DNA of 64,000 nucleotides, from contig NZ_BDCO01000002.1 in NCBI RefSeq assembly GCF_001613545.1, forward strand, positions 2,108,001 through 2,172,000, in the 5' to 3' direction. The position numbers and the translations under genes were made by a program. Shown piece after piece: positions 46,277 to 56,292 of the stretch. This stretch comes from Terrimicrobium sacchariphilum (GTDB lineage Bacteria; Verrucomicrobiota; Verrucomicrobiia; Chthoniobacterales; Terrimicrobiaceae). Under the pieces are notes generated by a model. The model had not been told where the DNA came from. It saw only the letters and a program-made list of their open reading frames with translations, and searched no databases. How positions within the stretch are numbered: position 1 is the stretch's first letter; every line of letters begins with the position of its first letter.

Positions 46277-46741
46277 ATGAAAAGAGCCCTCGTCGTCTTC
46301 TGCGGAGCACTGGTGTTTTCGGCCCTCGGTTTTGTGCCTCTGGCGGCTGCGGCGGAGGACGATGCGTGGATTGAGGACTTTGCCCAGGCCAGTGCGCTGT
46401 CGAAGAAACTGAACCGGCCGATGTTGGTGGAGTTTACCGGTTCGGACTGGTGCCCGCCTTGTATCCAGATGAACAAACAGATTTTCTCCACGAAGAAGTT
46501 CCAGGACTTTGCCAAGGACAAGCTGGTCCTGATGAAGGTCGACTTTCCGATGCGGAAGCCTCAAAACACCGCGCTCAAGCAGCAAAATCTTCAACTTGAT
46601 GAGAAATTTGGCGTAAATGGAGCGGTCCCGACCGTGGTTCTCCTTTCACCGGATGGCAAGGTGCTGGCGGCTCACCAAGGGCTCTTCATGGCAGGTCCTG
46701 ACGCCTTTATCCAGTGGATCCGGGACAATACAAAGGCATGA
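46277..46741 (+). CDS. Exported thioredoxin-fold protein
   Basis: 154 residues from the ATG at 46277. Signal peptide (ALVVFCGALVFSALGFVPLAAAAE), then a Thioredoxin_7/DUF255-like domain with active site WCPPC (about residue 60) and the cis-Pro region AVPTVVLLSPDGKVLA. Probably a periplasmic thiol-disulphide protein. Lies just before the Bat operon region but 56 bp separate it from the next gene. Confidence 0.9.
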   Translation: MKRALVVFCGALVFSALGFVPLAAAAEDDAWIEDFAQASALSKKLNRPMLVEFTGSDWCPPCIQMNKQIFSTKKFQDFAKDKLVLMKVDFPMRKPQNTALKQQNLQLDEKFGVNGAVPTVVLLSPDGKVLAAHQGLFMAGPDAFIQWIRDNTKA

Positions 46742-46797
46742 GCGGGTATCGCGACTTTTTGATTCTATCCGGCAGCCTTTTGCTCTAGGGTCAGGTC

Positions 46798-47169
46798 ATG
46801 GCTGACCCTCGTACTGTCAAGCCGAAGATCCCCGCCCGTGTGGTTATCACGGCGGTGGCCATCGGCCTCGCTGTGTTTTTGTTCGTCGTTGTCGCTGTCA
46901 TGCAGAGCGGGAGAGGTCTCGCCCAGGCCAGGATGGCTGGAAAGATTATCAAAAAGGAGTTCAACCCTGCTCCCGAGGAACAAATCGTTCTCGGCCGTGA
47001 CGGCAAGGTCAATGCCCGTCACAAGGAAGGGGATTTCATTCTCACCGTGGAGGTGCCTCAGAAAGACGGCACAGTGAAGATCTTCAATGTCTTTCTCGAC
47101 AAGGCTAGGTATGACGCTGTCAATGTGGGCGATACCTATGATGTCGGTCCCGCTTTGGTGCCGGAATAG
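46798..47169 (+). CDS. Small membrane-anchored protein of unknown function
   Basis: 123 residues. One N-terminal helix (VVITAVAIGLAVFLFVVVAVM) and a compact outside domain with a strand-rich core (FILTVEVPQKDGTVKIFNVF, then YDVGPALVPE). No Cys, no known motif. Same strand as the thioredoxin-like gene and the Bat operon, with an 80-bp gap to moxR that holds an inverted repeat. Confidence 0.75.
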   Translation: MADPRTVKPKIPARVVITAVAIGLAVFLFVVVAVMQSGRGLAQARMAGKIIKKEFNPAPEEQIVLGRDGKVNARHKEGDFILTVEVPQKDGTVKIFNVFLDKARYDAVNVGDTYDVGPALVPE

Positions 47170-47222
47170 TCTCAGGTAAATTTTGAACGGCGGGCGCATC
47201 CTGATGTCTCAGGATGTAAATA
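47169..47222. promoter_or_regulatory. Inverted and direct repeat cluster upstream of the Bat operon
   Basis: CATCCTGA-TGTC-TCAGGATG (47197-47216) is a perfect 8-bp dyad. Its right half, within GTCTCAGGATGTAAAT (47207-47222), repeats GTCTCAGGTAAAT at 47169-47181 apart from an inserted triplet. So three TCAGG units, two direct and one inverted, sit within 55 bp, about 33 bp before the moxR start. No U-tract follows, so an operator is more likely than a terminator. Confidence 0.5.
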
Positions 47223-47248
47223 CATTGTGATTCTCTAAATCATCTCCC

Positions 47249-48238
<990 letters not shown>

Positions 48239-48313
48239 TCGTTCCAAGGATTATTGCGCCTGTAATGGTAATGGGGAGCGCGCAGCCCGTGCTCCCCGGT
48301 GTGAACCCCTGCC

Positions 48314-49201
48314 ATGAAAAGAGACCCCAAAGAGATTCTAAAGAAGATTCGCCGTATCGAGTTGCGTACGCGGCGCCTGGTGAACTCCTCGTTCGCTGGT
48401 CAATACCACAGCGTGTTCAAAGGCCGAGGCATGAACTTCGAGGAAGTGCGCGAGTATGCACCCGGCGATGAGATTCGCTCCATCGACTGGAACGTCACGG
48501 CTCGCATGAATGCGCCTTACGTGAAGAAGTTCACCGAGGAACGCGAGATGACCGTGATGTTGTTGGTGGACGTGAGTGCCTCGGGCAGCTTCGGCAGCGT
48601 CGAGTTGAGCAAGCGCGAGCTAGCCGCGGAGGTTGCCGCCATTCTCGCCTTCAGCGCCATCAACAATAACGACAAGGTCGGCCTGATTCTTTTTTCAGAT
48701 CACGTAGAGCTTTTCATTCCACCAAAGAAAGGCCGTCTGCACACATTGCGGCTTATTCGCGAGATGCTGTATTTCGAACCCAGGGGCACAGGAACAAATA
48801 TCTCGGTGGCTCTCGATTACCTAAACAAGGTGGTGGCCCGTCGGGCCGTTGTCTTCATGATTTCGGACTTTATCGCTCCTGATTATAGCAAGCCGCTTAC
48901 CGCCGCCAGCCGCCGTCACGATCTCGTAGCCATGCCGGTGGTCGATCCCGGTGAGGAGACTCTTCCCGACATCGGCCTGGTCACGCTGGAGGACGCGGAG
49001 AGTGGAGAGTTGATCGAGATCGACACCTCCAGTCGAGAGACCCGCAACGCCTATGCTGCCGCGGAGGAGCGCCGCCGCAAGGATCTCAAGAAGCTCCTTG
49101 GATCAAGGGGCATCGACCAGGTGCCGCTGGTAACCAATGAGGATTACCTTATCCCACTGCGCAGCTTCTTTGAACAGCGTGAAAGGAGGCAGGCAGCATG
49201 A
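48314..49201 (+). CDS. DUF58 protein (Bat operon)
   Basis: 295 residues. DUF58 core GRGMNFEEVREYAPGDEIRS followed by IDWNVTAR, then a VWA-like domain with MIDAS DVSASG and AVVFMISDFIAPDYS. Partner of MoxR, predicted cytoplasmic. Seventy-five bp after moxR; overlaps the next gene by 4 nt. Confidence 0.94.
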   Translation: MKRDPKEILKKIRRIELRTRRLVNSSFAGQYHSVFKGRGMNFEEVREYAPGDEIRSIDWNVTARMNAPYVKKFTEEREMTVMLLVDVSASGSFGSVELSKRELAAEVAAILAFSAINNNDKVGLILFSDHVELFIPPKKGRLHTLRLIREMLYFEPRGTGTNISVALDYLNKVVARRAVVFMISDFIAPDYSKPLTAASRRHDLVAMPVVDPGEETLPDIGLVTLEDAESGELIEIDTSSRETRNAYAAAEERRRKDLKKLLGSRGIDQVPLVTNEDYLIPLRSFFEQRERRQAA

Positions 49202-49713
49202 TGCCCACCCAGCCAGCCGCCACGCCCGCGCCTATCAATGACATCGTCGGCCCGGTGTGGATATTTCCTTATCCCGTGTGGGGAGTGATCGGGGCCGGAG
49301 TGCTCCTGCTTGTCCTCCTCGGTGTTGCCGTGTGGTTCCTGCGGCGCAAGCCGGGGCCGCGCATCCTGACCGCGAAGCAGCGAGCGCTTAACGCCATCGC
49401 GGCGTTTCGCGCCAAAGGTGCGGAAGCCGACGCCTACGAGTTTGGTGTGAAGGTTTCCGACGCGCTGCGCACCTACATTCGCGATCAGTATGGAGTGGAT
49501 GCGGTCACCCGCACCTCGGTGGAGTTCCTGGATGTCATCCGCACAAATGCGGTTTTCAGCGCCAATGAAAAAGCCGCCATCTCGGAGTTTCTCGAATCGG
49601 TGGACTTGTTGAAGTTTGCCCGTCAGACGGCGGGCGTTGAGCAAATCACCGAGTTGCTCGATATTGCCGAGCGTGTGGTGAACGGGCAAGAAGCAGCGGG
49701 AGCGAGCAAATGA
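49198..49713 (+). CDS. DUF4381-like membrane protein (Bat operon)
   Basis: 171 residues. One helix near the N-terminus (VWGVIGAGVLLLVLLGVAVWFL) and a helical cytoplasmic domain with SDALRTYIRDQYGVDAVTRTS, as in the DUF4381 proteins that sit between the DUF58 and batA genes. Tandem ATG start overlapping the previous stop; overlaps batA by 4 nt. Function in the complex unknown. Confidence 0.85.
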   Translation: MMPTQPAATPAPINDIVGPVWIFPYPVWGVIGAGVLLLVLLGVAVWFLRRKPGPRILTAKQRALNAIAAFRAKGAEADAYEFGVKVSDALRTYIRDQYGVDAVTRTSVEFLDVIRTNAVFSANEKAAISEFLESVDLLKFARQTAGVEQITELLDIAERVVNGQEAAGASK

Positions 49714-50732
49714 TGGACAGTACGCCATTCGGTTTCAGTTTTGCCCATCCTTGGGTTCTGCTGCTGCTGCTGCTCATCCCGGTGCTGGCGATCCTGAAAG
49801 GTCGTGTCGGGGGCTCCCCTGGCATCACATTCTCCAGCACCAGCGCTCTCGCCGAGATAGGAAAACGCCGCAAGTCCCGGGCAGGGGCCTTTCTCAACAT
49901 GATCGCCTACCTCGCGGTCGCCTGCATGATCGTAGCCCTGGCGCGGCCGCAACTCGGCCGTACCCTCACGCGGGTGCAGGCCAGCGGTGTCGACATCATG
50001 CTCGTGATCGACGTGTCGCGCTCGATGCTTGCCGAGGACTACACCATTGGCAATGAGCATGCCAACCGCATCGATGCAGTCAAGCAGGTGACGGAGCAGT
50101 TCATACGGCAGCGTCCGAATGACCGCATAGGAATCATCGCCTTCGCGGGCAAACCATACCTCGTGAGTCCGCTGACGCTGGATCATGACTGGCTCATCCA
50201 GAATCTCGACCGCGTACGCATCGGCATGGTGGAGGATGGCACGGCGATCGGGTCTGCCACTGCGGCCGCGGCGAACCGGCTCAAGGACAAGGAAGCCAAG
50301 ACCAAGCTCATCGTACTCCTGAGTGATGGCGACAATAACGCAGGCCGGGTCACTCCGATCACGGCGGCCGAGGCGGCCAAGGCACTGGGCATCCGCATCT
50401 ACACGATCGGTGCGGGTTCGCAGCAGCCTACGGTCCCATTTCCCTTTACCGATCCTTTTGGACGGACTCAGTACCAGATGGTGCCGATGGAGTTCAACGA
50501 AGACACGCTCAAGGAGATCGCCAAGATCACCAAGGGCAAATACTTCCCGGCAACCGATACCGCATCGCTCAAGAAAACCTTTAACGAGATCGACAACATG
50601 GAAAAGACCAAGGTCGAGGTTTCAAAAACCGCCGACTATCGCGACCTCTTCGCGTGGTTTCTCATCGCCGGCTTCGGCTTTCTGAGTCTCGAAATCATTC
50701 TTTCCCAAACCGTATGGAGACGTCTTCCCTGA
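49710..50732 (+). CDS. batA: BatA, VWA-domain membrane protein
   Basis: 340 residues. Helices at about 10-27 and 60-80, then a VWA domain with complete MIDAS DVSRSM (about 97) and LIVLLSDGDNNAG, and a C-terminal helix (FAWFLIAGFGFLSLEIIL). The VWA domain faces the periplasm. Forms a membrane complex with the BatB part of the next protein. Overlaps its neighbour by 19 nt. Confidence 0.94.
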   Translation: MMDSTPFGFSFAHPWVLLLLLLIPVLAILKGRVGGSPGITFSSTSALAEIGKRRKSRAGAFLNMIAYLAVACMIVALARPQLGRTLTRVQASGVDIMLVIDVSRSMLAEDYTIGNEHANRIDAVKQVTEQFIRQRPNDRIGIIAFAGKPYLVSPLTLDHDWLIQNLDRVRIGMVEDGTAIGSATAAAANRLKDKEAKTKLIVLLSDGDNNAGRVTPITAAEAAKALGIRIYTIGAGSQQPTVPFPFTDPFGRTQYQMVPMEFNEDTLKEIAKITKGKYFPATDTASLKKTFNEIDNMEKTKVEVSKTADYRDLFAWFLIAGFGFLSLEIILSQTVWRRLP

Positions 50733-52828
50733 CCTTTGCCCAGCCTTGGTGGCTGCTCGGCATCCTGGCTGCGCCTGCCTTTGCGATCCTTTATATCTGG
50801 TCGCAGCGGCGCGGCGATGCTCTCATCTCCCGCCTGGTGGCTCCCCGTCTCAAGGCGGAGCTGGCAAATGGGGTAAGCATTGGGCGGCGCATTCTTCGCG
50901 CAGTGCTCGTACTGGGGGCTGTCGTCCTCATGGCCATCGCGCTGGCCCGCCCGCAGCTGGGTTTCATCGAGAATGAGATCAAGCATCGCGGACGCGATAT
51001 CATCATCGCGGTGGACACCTCGAGAAGCATGCTTGCGACCGACGTGCCGCCGACCCGGCTGGCGCGAGCCAAACTGCTGGCGCAGGATTTGATGCGCTTT
51101 GCCGCAGGTGACCGCATCGGGCTGGTGGCCTTTGCGGGAAGCTCATTCCTCCAGGCGCCGCTCACGCTCGACCAGTCGGCCGTGCTTCAGGCCCTGGACG
51201 AACTCGACACCAATGTGATTCCCAAGGGAGGCACAAATATAGCGGCTGCCATTCGTACTGCCGACGAAGCGTTCGGCAAGGGAGAGGGCAACACACGAGC
51301 ACTCGTGATCCTTACCGACGGCGAGGAACTGGATGCTGATGGCATCGCCGCGGCGAAAAAGGCCGCTGAGCAAGGCGTGAGGGTGTTCACCGTAGGTATC
51401 GGCTCGTCGGAAGGATCGCTTATTCCCATCCCTTCAGAAGGTGGCGGCTCGGACTTCGTACGCGATCAGGCGGGTAAGCCGGTGCAGAGCCGCCTGGATG
51501 CCAACCGCCTCAAGGAAATCGCCGCAGCGGGCGGGGGATTTTACCAACCGCTCGGCCCCGATGCCGCCAAGGCCATTTTTGAAAAGGGCATCCTCCCCAT
51601 GGAGGAGGCGGATTCCACGACCGCGACCTCGCGGCAGCCGATCGAGCGTTATCAATGGCCGCTGGGGTTTGCCCTCGGTTTGATTGTGGTCTGGCTGCTC
51701 GTTGGCGACCGTCGCAGGCCCGCACGGGTTTTGCGGTACGCGCTCGGCGCTCTCGTCATCCTCCTCGCACCTTCGGCCCGGGCGGATGCTTTGGGCGACT
51801 ATCAGGCGGGAAATTACGACAAGGCCATGCAGCAGTTTTCCGAGCGACTCAAGGCCAGCCCGGATTCCGTGAAGCTCCAGTACAACGCGGGAGCCGCCGC
51901 TTACAAAATGGGCGACTACGGCAAGGCGGTGGAGCATTTTACCAAGGCCATCCTTGCCGAGGACAACAAGCTCCGTGAGGAGGCTCTTTATAACCTGGGT
52001 AACTCCCTCGTGCGTCGAGGCGAGGCAGCCAAGGGCAAAGAAGAAAAGAAGGCGGATTGGAAGAACGCCATCCAGCACTACACCGAGGCATTGAAGGTCG
52101 ATCCCAAGGACAAGAAGGCCGAGGAAAATCGTGAGATCGTGAAGAAGCTGCTCGAGGAACTCGAAAAGCAGGAGAAGCAGCAGGACCAGCAAAAGAACGA
52201 TCAGCAAAAGCAGGACCAGAAGGACCAGAAGGACCAGAAGGACCAGAAGGACCAGAAGGACCAGAAGGACCAAAACAAAGATCAGCAGCAGCAACAGCAG
52301 CAGAATCAGCAGCAAAAGGATCAGAATAAGGACCAACAGCAGAAAGATCAGCAAAACCAGCAGCAGCAAAACCAGGACCAGAAGAAGGACGACAAGCAGG
52401 AGCAAAAGCCCGACCAGCAGAAGCAACAGGGCCAGGGCCAGAACTCCCAGGATCAAAAGAAAGATCAGGACCAGAACGGAAAGTCCGGCGATCAGGAGAA
52501 AAAGGACCAGCAGGGCGGGGATAAGAAGGATCAGCAAAAAGATCAGCAGTCCAAGGGCGACCAGAAGCAGGATCAGAATCAGCCCGCGCCCCAGCCGACG
52601 CCCGGAGAAAAGAAACAGGGCGAGTTGAAGTCTGCCGGAGACCAGCAGGGCCAGCAGCAACCCCAGGGCCAGGAAGGCCAGGGGGCGGCCGCAGGGGAGG
52701 GCGAGGAAAAGGACGGGGAAATGTCTGCCGCCCAGGCTCGCAGCTTGCTAAATTCCCTGCGCTCCGACGAAGAACGCGTGAAATTGATGCAACGTCAGCA
52801 AACAGAAGATACGGTGAAGGACTGGTAA
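50714..52828 (+). CDS. batB: BatB-BatC fusion: VWA domain, TPRs and a Q/D/K-rich tail
   Basis: 704 residues from the ATG at 50714. BatB-like half: two helices, VWA domain with MIDAS DTSRSM (about 101) and VILTDGEELDADG, third helix about 315-335. After a short helix with RADALGDYQAGNYDKAMQQF begins a BatC-like TPR region (about 363-476). The next 190 residues are almost only Gln, Lys and Asp (KDQKDQKDQ and QQQQNQQQKD types). The end, ARSLLNSLRSDEERVKLM, matches BatC C-termini. BatB and BatC are normally separate; here a single frame covers both. Confidence 0.92.
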   Translation: METSSLTFAQPWWLLGILAAPAFAILYIWSQRRGDALISRLVAPRLKAELANGVSIGRRILRAVLVLGAVVLMAIALARPQLGFIENEIKHRGRDIIIAVDTSRSMLATDVPPTRLARAKLLAQDLMRFAAGDRIGLVAFAGSSFLQAPLTLDQSAVLQALDELDTNVIPKGGTNIAAAIRTADEAFGKGEGNTRALVILTDGEELDADGIAAAKKAAEQGVRVFTVGIGSSEGSLIPIPSEGGGSDFVRDQAGKPVQSRLDANRLKEIAAAGGGFYQPLGPDAAKAIFEKGILPMEEADSTTATSRQPIERYQWPLGFALGLIVVWLLVGDRRRPARVLRYALGALVILLAPSARADALGDYQAGNYDKAMQQFSERLKASPDSVKLQYNAGAAAYKMGDYGKAVEHFTKAILAEDNKLREEALYNLGNSLVRRGEAAKGKEEKKADWKNAIQHYTEALKVDPKDKKAEENREIVKKLLEELEKQEKQQDQQKNDQQKQDQKDQKDQKDQKDQKDQKDQNKDQQQQQQQNQQQKDQNKDQQQKDQQNQQQQNQDQKKDDKQEQKPDQQKQQGQGQNSQDQKKDQDQNGKSGDQEKKDQQGGDKKDQQKDQQSKGDQKQDQNQPAPQPTPGEKKQGELKSAGDQQGQQQPQGQEGQGAAAGEGEEKDGEMSAAQARSLLNSLRSDEERVKLMQRQQTEDTVKDW
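52209..52269 (+). repeat. 9-bp tandem repeat coding KDQ
   Basis: The unit GACCAGAAG occurs seven times almost without change in the batBC gene (about 52213-52269), followed by a longer degenerate Gln/Asp/Lys-rich stretch to about 52720. The identical copies point to recent slippage or unequal recombination. In-frame, so only tail length varies. Confidence 0.85.
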
Positions 52829-54762
52829 TGCATACGCTAACCAATAAACGGATGAAGTTTGGCGCAGTCGCGTTGTTGGCCGCGATGCTTGTGGCGGCCT
52901 CCAGTTACGCCCAGAAGGTGTCGGCCGATCTTTCCCAGGAGGTTACGGCCGTCGGCGAGGCTGTGCAGTTGAATATCTCGGTGACTGGTGCGACCGGCGC
53001 CCGGGTGCCTGGTCAGCTCAAAGTCGACGGACTGCAGATCGATTTTGCGGGTCGCAGCGAGCAGATCAATATCATCAACTTTCAGAAAACTGTCTCGGCG
53101 GTTTATACCTACCTGATCGTTCCTCTCAAGACGGGCGATTTCACCATTCCTCCGATCGACGTTTTGATCAACGGACAGAAGTACAAGACAGCTCCGCTGA
53201 CGTTGCGGGTGGGAACCAGTTCCGGAGGGTTCGCAGGCGGGCAGGGGCAGCCGGGTCGCGCCCGTTCGCCCCAATCCCAGATGCAGGCTCAGATGCAGGC
53301 GCTCATGCAGTTCATGAATCAGGGTGTGCAGCCGCCGCAACCCCAGCAGATTCAGCCGGGGCAGCAGAGTCAGAGCCGTCAGTCCTCTGCTGGCGACGAT
53401 GCGGAGCCGGCCTACGGAGACCTGATCATTCCCAAGACATCAGCTTACGTTGGAGAGGTCATTCCCGTGGAGATCCGGTTCTACTTTAATGCCAACTATC
53501 CTACCCAGTTGCGGGACCACCCGACTTTTGGCGGTGACGGATTCACCGTGATGGACTTTTCAAAGCCCACCCAGCGCGAGCAGGAAATCAATGGCGTCCC
53601 GTACAACGTGGTGATCTTCCAGACGGCGATTACGGCGGTGAAGTCCGGCCCGTTGGAGATTCCGCCCGCGAAGATCGAGGGGCGTATCCAGGTTCCAGCT
53701 CGGGGAAGTTCTCAGGATGACTTTTTCAACGGATTCTTCGGTGGTCAGGGATTTGGCATGACCGCGCGCGACATGACGGTTTCCACGAAACCGTCCAAGA
53801 TCGACATCAAGCCGCTGCCGAAGGACGGCCGTCCGGATGATTTCTCCGGAGCCATCGGACAATTCTCGCTTGATGCCAAGGCGACGCCAAAAAAAGTCGA
53901 TGCTGGCGAACCCATCACCCTTTCCGTGAAAGTCGCAGGGCGTGGAAACTTCGGTGCGATTACGGCGCCGACACTTTTGGACGCGGAGAACTGGCGCAGC
54001 TATCCGCCGAATGAGAAATTCACCCCGAGTGCCTCCGATCCGATCGGCTACAATGGCGAGAAGGTCTTTGAGTACACCATCGTCGCTCGCAATGATGCAA
54101 CCCTCACCCCGACACCGGAGTTTTCCTTCTTTGACCCGGCGGTCGAGAAGTACGTGACGCTCAAGGCCGCCCCCATCGCGGTGGTGGCTCGGGGATCGTC
54201 CACTGCGACCCAGACCACGACGGTCCAGGCGGCATCCAGCAGCCCCACACCCCAGGCCGCGACACCGGCCCCTGCGACACCGGCTCCTGCGGAGAAGGTC
54301 GTGGATCTCGTGACGAGCTTCCGGCGCGGAGCATTCCTGCCGACATTGACCGATCCGACCTTCCTTACTGTGAACGGAGTAGTGGCTCTCGCGTTGCTTG
54401 CTTTGCTTGCACTTGGCATTCTCCGTGCGGTTGCGAGTTCCGACGCATCGCAACGCGCCGCTCGCTTGCGGGAGGTACGGCGCACCTTGCATGCTGCGGA
54501 AGATCCCAGCAAATCCGCGGAGGAGTTCTTTGCGCTGGCGGCGGACTTTGTTCATGGCCGTCTCTCCATTGCGGGAGGCCAGGGTTCAACCCGGGATATG
54601 TTGGAGTCGAGCAAGGTCTCCGAGGAAACGCGCACGGCGATTTATGCGCTGCTCAATCAGGCTGATGAGGCCCGATATGCGGCTACTCATGGCACCTCGC
54701 TCGATCGCGAGGCCCGTCACACCTACATCCAGCAACTCAAGAAATTCGATGCGCAGGTTTAG
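52828..54762 (+). CDS. batD: BatD, exported oxygen-tolerance-like protein
   Basis: 644 residues. Signal peptide to about 27 (MLVAASSYAQ), then several Ig-like beta domains with the BatD opening VSADLSQEVTAVGEAVQLNI. A Gln/Met/Pro-rich linker lies at about 130-185, and one helix at about 511-531 (VNGVVALALLALLALGIL) precedes a cytoplasmic helical tail. Starts on the last base of the previous stop (TAATG). Would bring together the BatA/BatB VWA domains in the periplasm. Confidence 0.93.
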   Translation: MHTLTNKRMKFGAVALLAAMLVAASSYAQKVSADLSQEVTAVGEAVQLNISVTGATGARVPGQLKVDGLQIDFAGRSEQINIINFQKTVSAVYTYLIVPLKTGDFTIPPIDVLINGQKYKTAPLTLRVGTSSGGFAGGQGQPGRARSPQSQMQAQMQALMQFMNQGVQPPQPQQIQPGQQSQSRQSSAGDDAEPAYGDLIIPKTSAYVGEVIPVEIRFYFNANYPTQLRDHPTFGGDGFTVMDFSKPTQREQEINGVPYNVVIFQTAITAVKSGPLEIPPAKIEGRIQVPARGSSQDDFFNGFFGGQGFGMTARDMTVSTKPSKIDIKPLPKDGRPDDFSGAIGQFSLDAKATPKKVDAGEPITLSVKVAGRGNFGAITAPTLLDAENWRSYPPNEKFTPSASDPIGYNGEKVFEYTIVARNDATLTPTPEFSFFDPAVEKYVTLKAAPIAVVARGSSTATQTTTVQAASSSPTPQAATPAPATPAPAEKVVDLVTSFRRGAFLPTLTDPTFLTVNGVVALALLALLALGILRAVASSDASQRAARLREVRRTLHAAEDPSKSAEEFFALAADFVHGRLSIAGGQGSTRDMLESSKVSEETRTAIYALLNQADEARYAATHGTSLDREARHTYIQQLKKFDAQV

Positions 54763-55489
54763 CTCACTTCTCTTGGTCAGTTTTACGGCGGCAATCCTTG
54801 TTGGTCGCGTGCAGGCAGGTCCCGCCGAGGATGCTGCGGCAGCCTACGCAAAGGGGGATTATCAGGCCGCCGCCCGCGGATATGAGACTGCGGTGGCTAC
54901 GCTGCCGAGTTCCGGGCTCTACTACAATCTCGCCATGGCGGAGATGAAAGCGGGCGACCGTCCTGCGGCGGCGCTGAATTTCCGCCGTGCTCTTGTTCTC
55001 GATCCGCGCATGGTCGACGCGAAGATCGCGCTTTCCGAGATCGAGCGATCGCAAGGTCTGCCCGTAGCCAAGGAGGGCATCTTTGACAAGATCAGCCCCT
55101 ACGTGCCTTTCGCCACGATCATCACCGTAGGGAGCGTGCTGTTTTGGCTCGGTGCTTTTCTCGCGGTCGGCCTGCTTGTCTTCCGGCGCGGCGGCATTGG
55201 CGTGGTCATGGGAGTGGTCCTCGTCGTGATTGGCGGAGCCCTTGCTGCGGCGGCTTTGATTTCTGAACCCGCCTGGGCTCAGCGTAATGATGGGGTGGTT
55301 ATTTCCACCAAGCCCGTCGCCTTGCTCGATGCCCCGGCTGATCAATCACCCACGCTCACGAATCTGCCCCCGGCCTCGTGCGTTCGCATCATCAGCAAGC
55401 GCGGAGAGTGGACCTACTGCGAATCTCCTGGTGGAGAAAAAGGATGGCTACCCTCGGCAAACTTGCAACCCGTCATTCCCGCAGCCTGA
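54749..55489 (+). CDS. batE: BatE-like TPR/SH3 membrane protein
   Basis: 246 residues from the ATG at 54749, overlapping batD by 14 nt. Signal peptide, a TPR pair (AYAKGDYQAAARGYETAVAT, YYNLAMAEMKAGDRPAAALN), two helices (about 127-150 and 155-175), and a C-terminal SH3-like domain with SCVRIISKRGEWTYCESPGG. This order matches BatE proteins. Last canonical Bat gene; overlaps the next gene by 46 nt. Confidence 0.88.
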   Translation: MRRFSSLLLVSFTAAILVGRVQAGPAEDAAAAYAKGDYQAAARGYETAVATLPSSGLYYNLAMAEMKAGDRPAAALNFRRALVLDPRMVDAKIALSEIERSQGLPVAKEGIFDKISPYVPFATIITVGSVLFWLGAFLAVGLLVFRRGGIGVVMGVVLVVIGGALAAAALISEPAWAQRNDGVVISTKPVALLDAPADQSPTLTNLPPASCVRIISKRGEWTYCESPGGEKGWLPSANLQPVIPAA

Positions 55490-56292
55490 TCGCTGCGCTG
55501 GCTGTCGCGGTGTTCCTGCCAGCGGCGGGCTATGCTGCTGGCGAACCGTGGGCGGGCAAGATCACACCGCTTACGAAGGGAGCCTTCCCGGACATCCCTC
55601 CGTTTGAGGGGGAGTTTCGCTTTGGCTGGTCCGACATCGAGGCGGCGCGTGCGAAAGCAATCTTCGATAAAAAGGGGGACAAGTACGTTGTCGATGTGTC
55701 CGGTGGCACATCGGGTTTGGCTCGCACCCTCTGGTCGCTGGATGCCACTCACCACGCGGAGTTCTATGTGGATACGTTGCGACCCACGGCTTTTGATCAG
55801 GTGGAAAAATACGCCAAGCGTACCATCACCACGCGCGGGGAGTTTCGCCCAGATGGTTTCTGGCGGCATCGGGAGTCCAAGCCCGGCAAGCCGGAGAAAT
55901 GGAAGAAGATCAAGATCGAGCCGATCTGGGACATGGTGGCCGGGATGTTCTTCGTGCGCAGCCAGCGCCTCGCCGATGGCGACAAGGTGGTGATCAATCT
56001 CTACCCCGGCGACTCCGCCTTTTTCACCGAGATCAGCGTGCTCAAGCACGAGAAAATCACCATCGATGGCAAGGCGCACGATGCGATCAAGCTGGAGTTC
56101 AAACCCCAGCGCATCACCCGCAAGGACGGCAAATTTGGCCTCGAGCCTCACGGCAAGTTCAAGCGCGGCGTGGTCTGGCTTTCCGACGACAAATACCGGA
56201 TGCCTCTGCGAGCCGAGGTGGATATTTTTATCGGCTACGTGTTCGGAGAGCTTGCCAATGTGAGGTTCCAGGATGGTAGCACTCTTCCGTGA
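55444..56292 (+). CDS. DUF3108-like exported protein
   Basis: 282 residues from the ATG at 55444, set by GGAGAAAAAGG just upstream. Signal peptide (LIAALAVAVFLPAAGYAAGE), then a beta-rich domain: FEGEFRFGWSDIEAARAKAI, AEFYVDTLRPTAFDQVEKYA, with the late block DDKYRMPLRAEVDIFIGYVFG resembling DUF3108. Overlaps batE and the next gene, so it belongs to the Bat transcript. Function unknown; probably periplasmic or outer-membrane associated. Confidence 0.78.
   Translation: MATLGKLATRHSRSLIAALAVAVFLPAAGYAAGEPWAGKITPLTKGAFPDIPPFEGEFRFGWSDIEAARAKAIFDKKGDKYVVDVSGGTSGLARTLWSLDATHHAEFYVDTLRPTAFDQVEKYAKRTITTRGEFRPDGFWRHRESKPGKPEKWKKIKIEPIWDMVAGMFFVRSQRLADGDKVVINLYPGDSAFFTEISVLKHEKITIDGKAHDAIKLEFKPQRITRKDGKFGLEPHGKFKRGVVWLSDDKYRMPLRAEVDIFIGYVFGELANVRFQDGSTLP

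Noticed and set aside
51434-52660. 408-codon minus-strand frame with long Leu/Val/Ile runs that looks like a membrane protein
   Set aside because: It is the reverse complement of the Gln/Lys/Asp repeat tract in batBC; the hydrophobic runs are an artefact of that repeat.
52209-52720. CRISPR-like regular repeats
   Set aside because: Units are 9 bp, contiguous, in frame and without spacers; coding low-complexity repeat.
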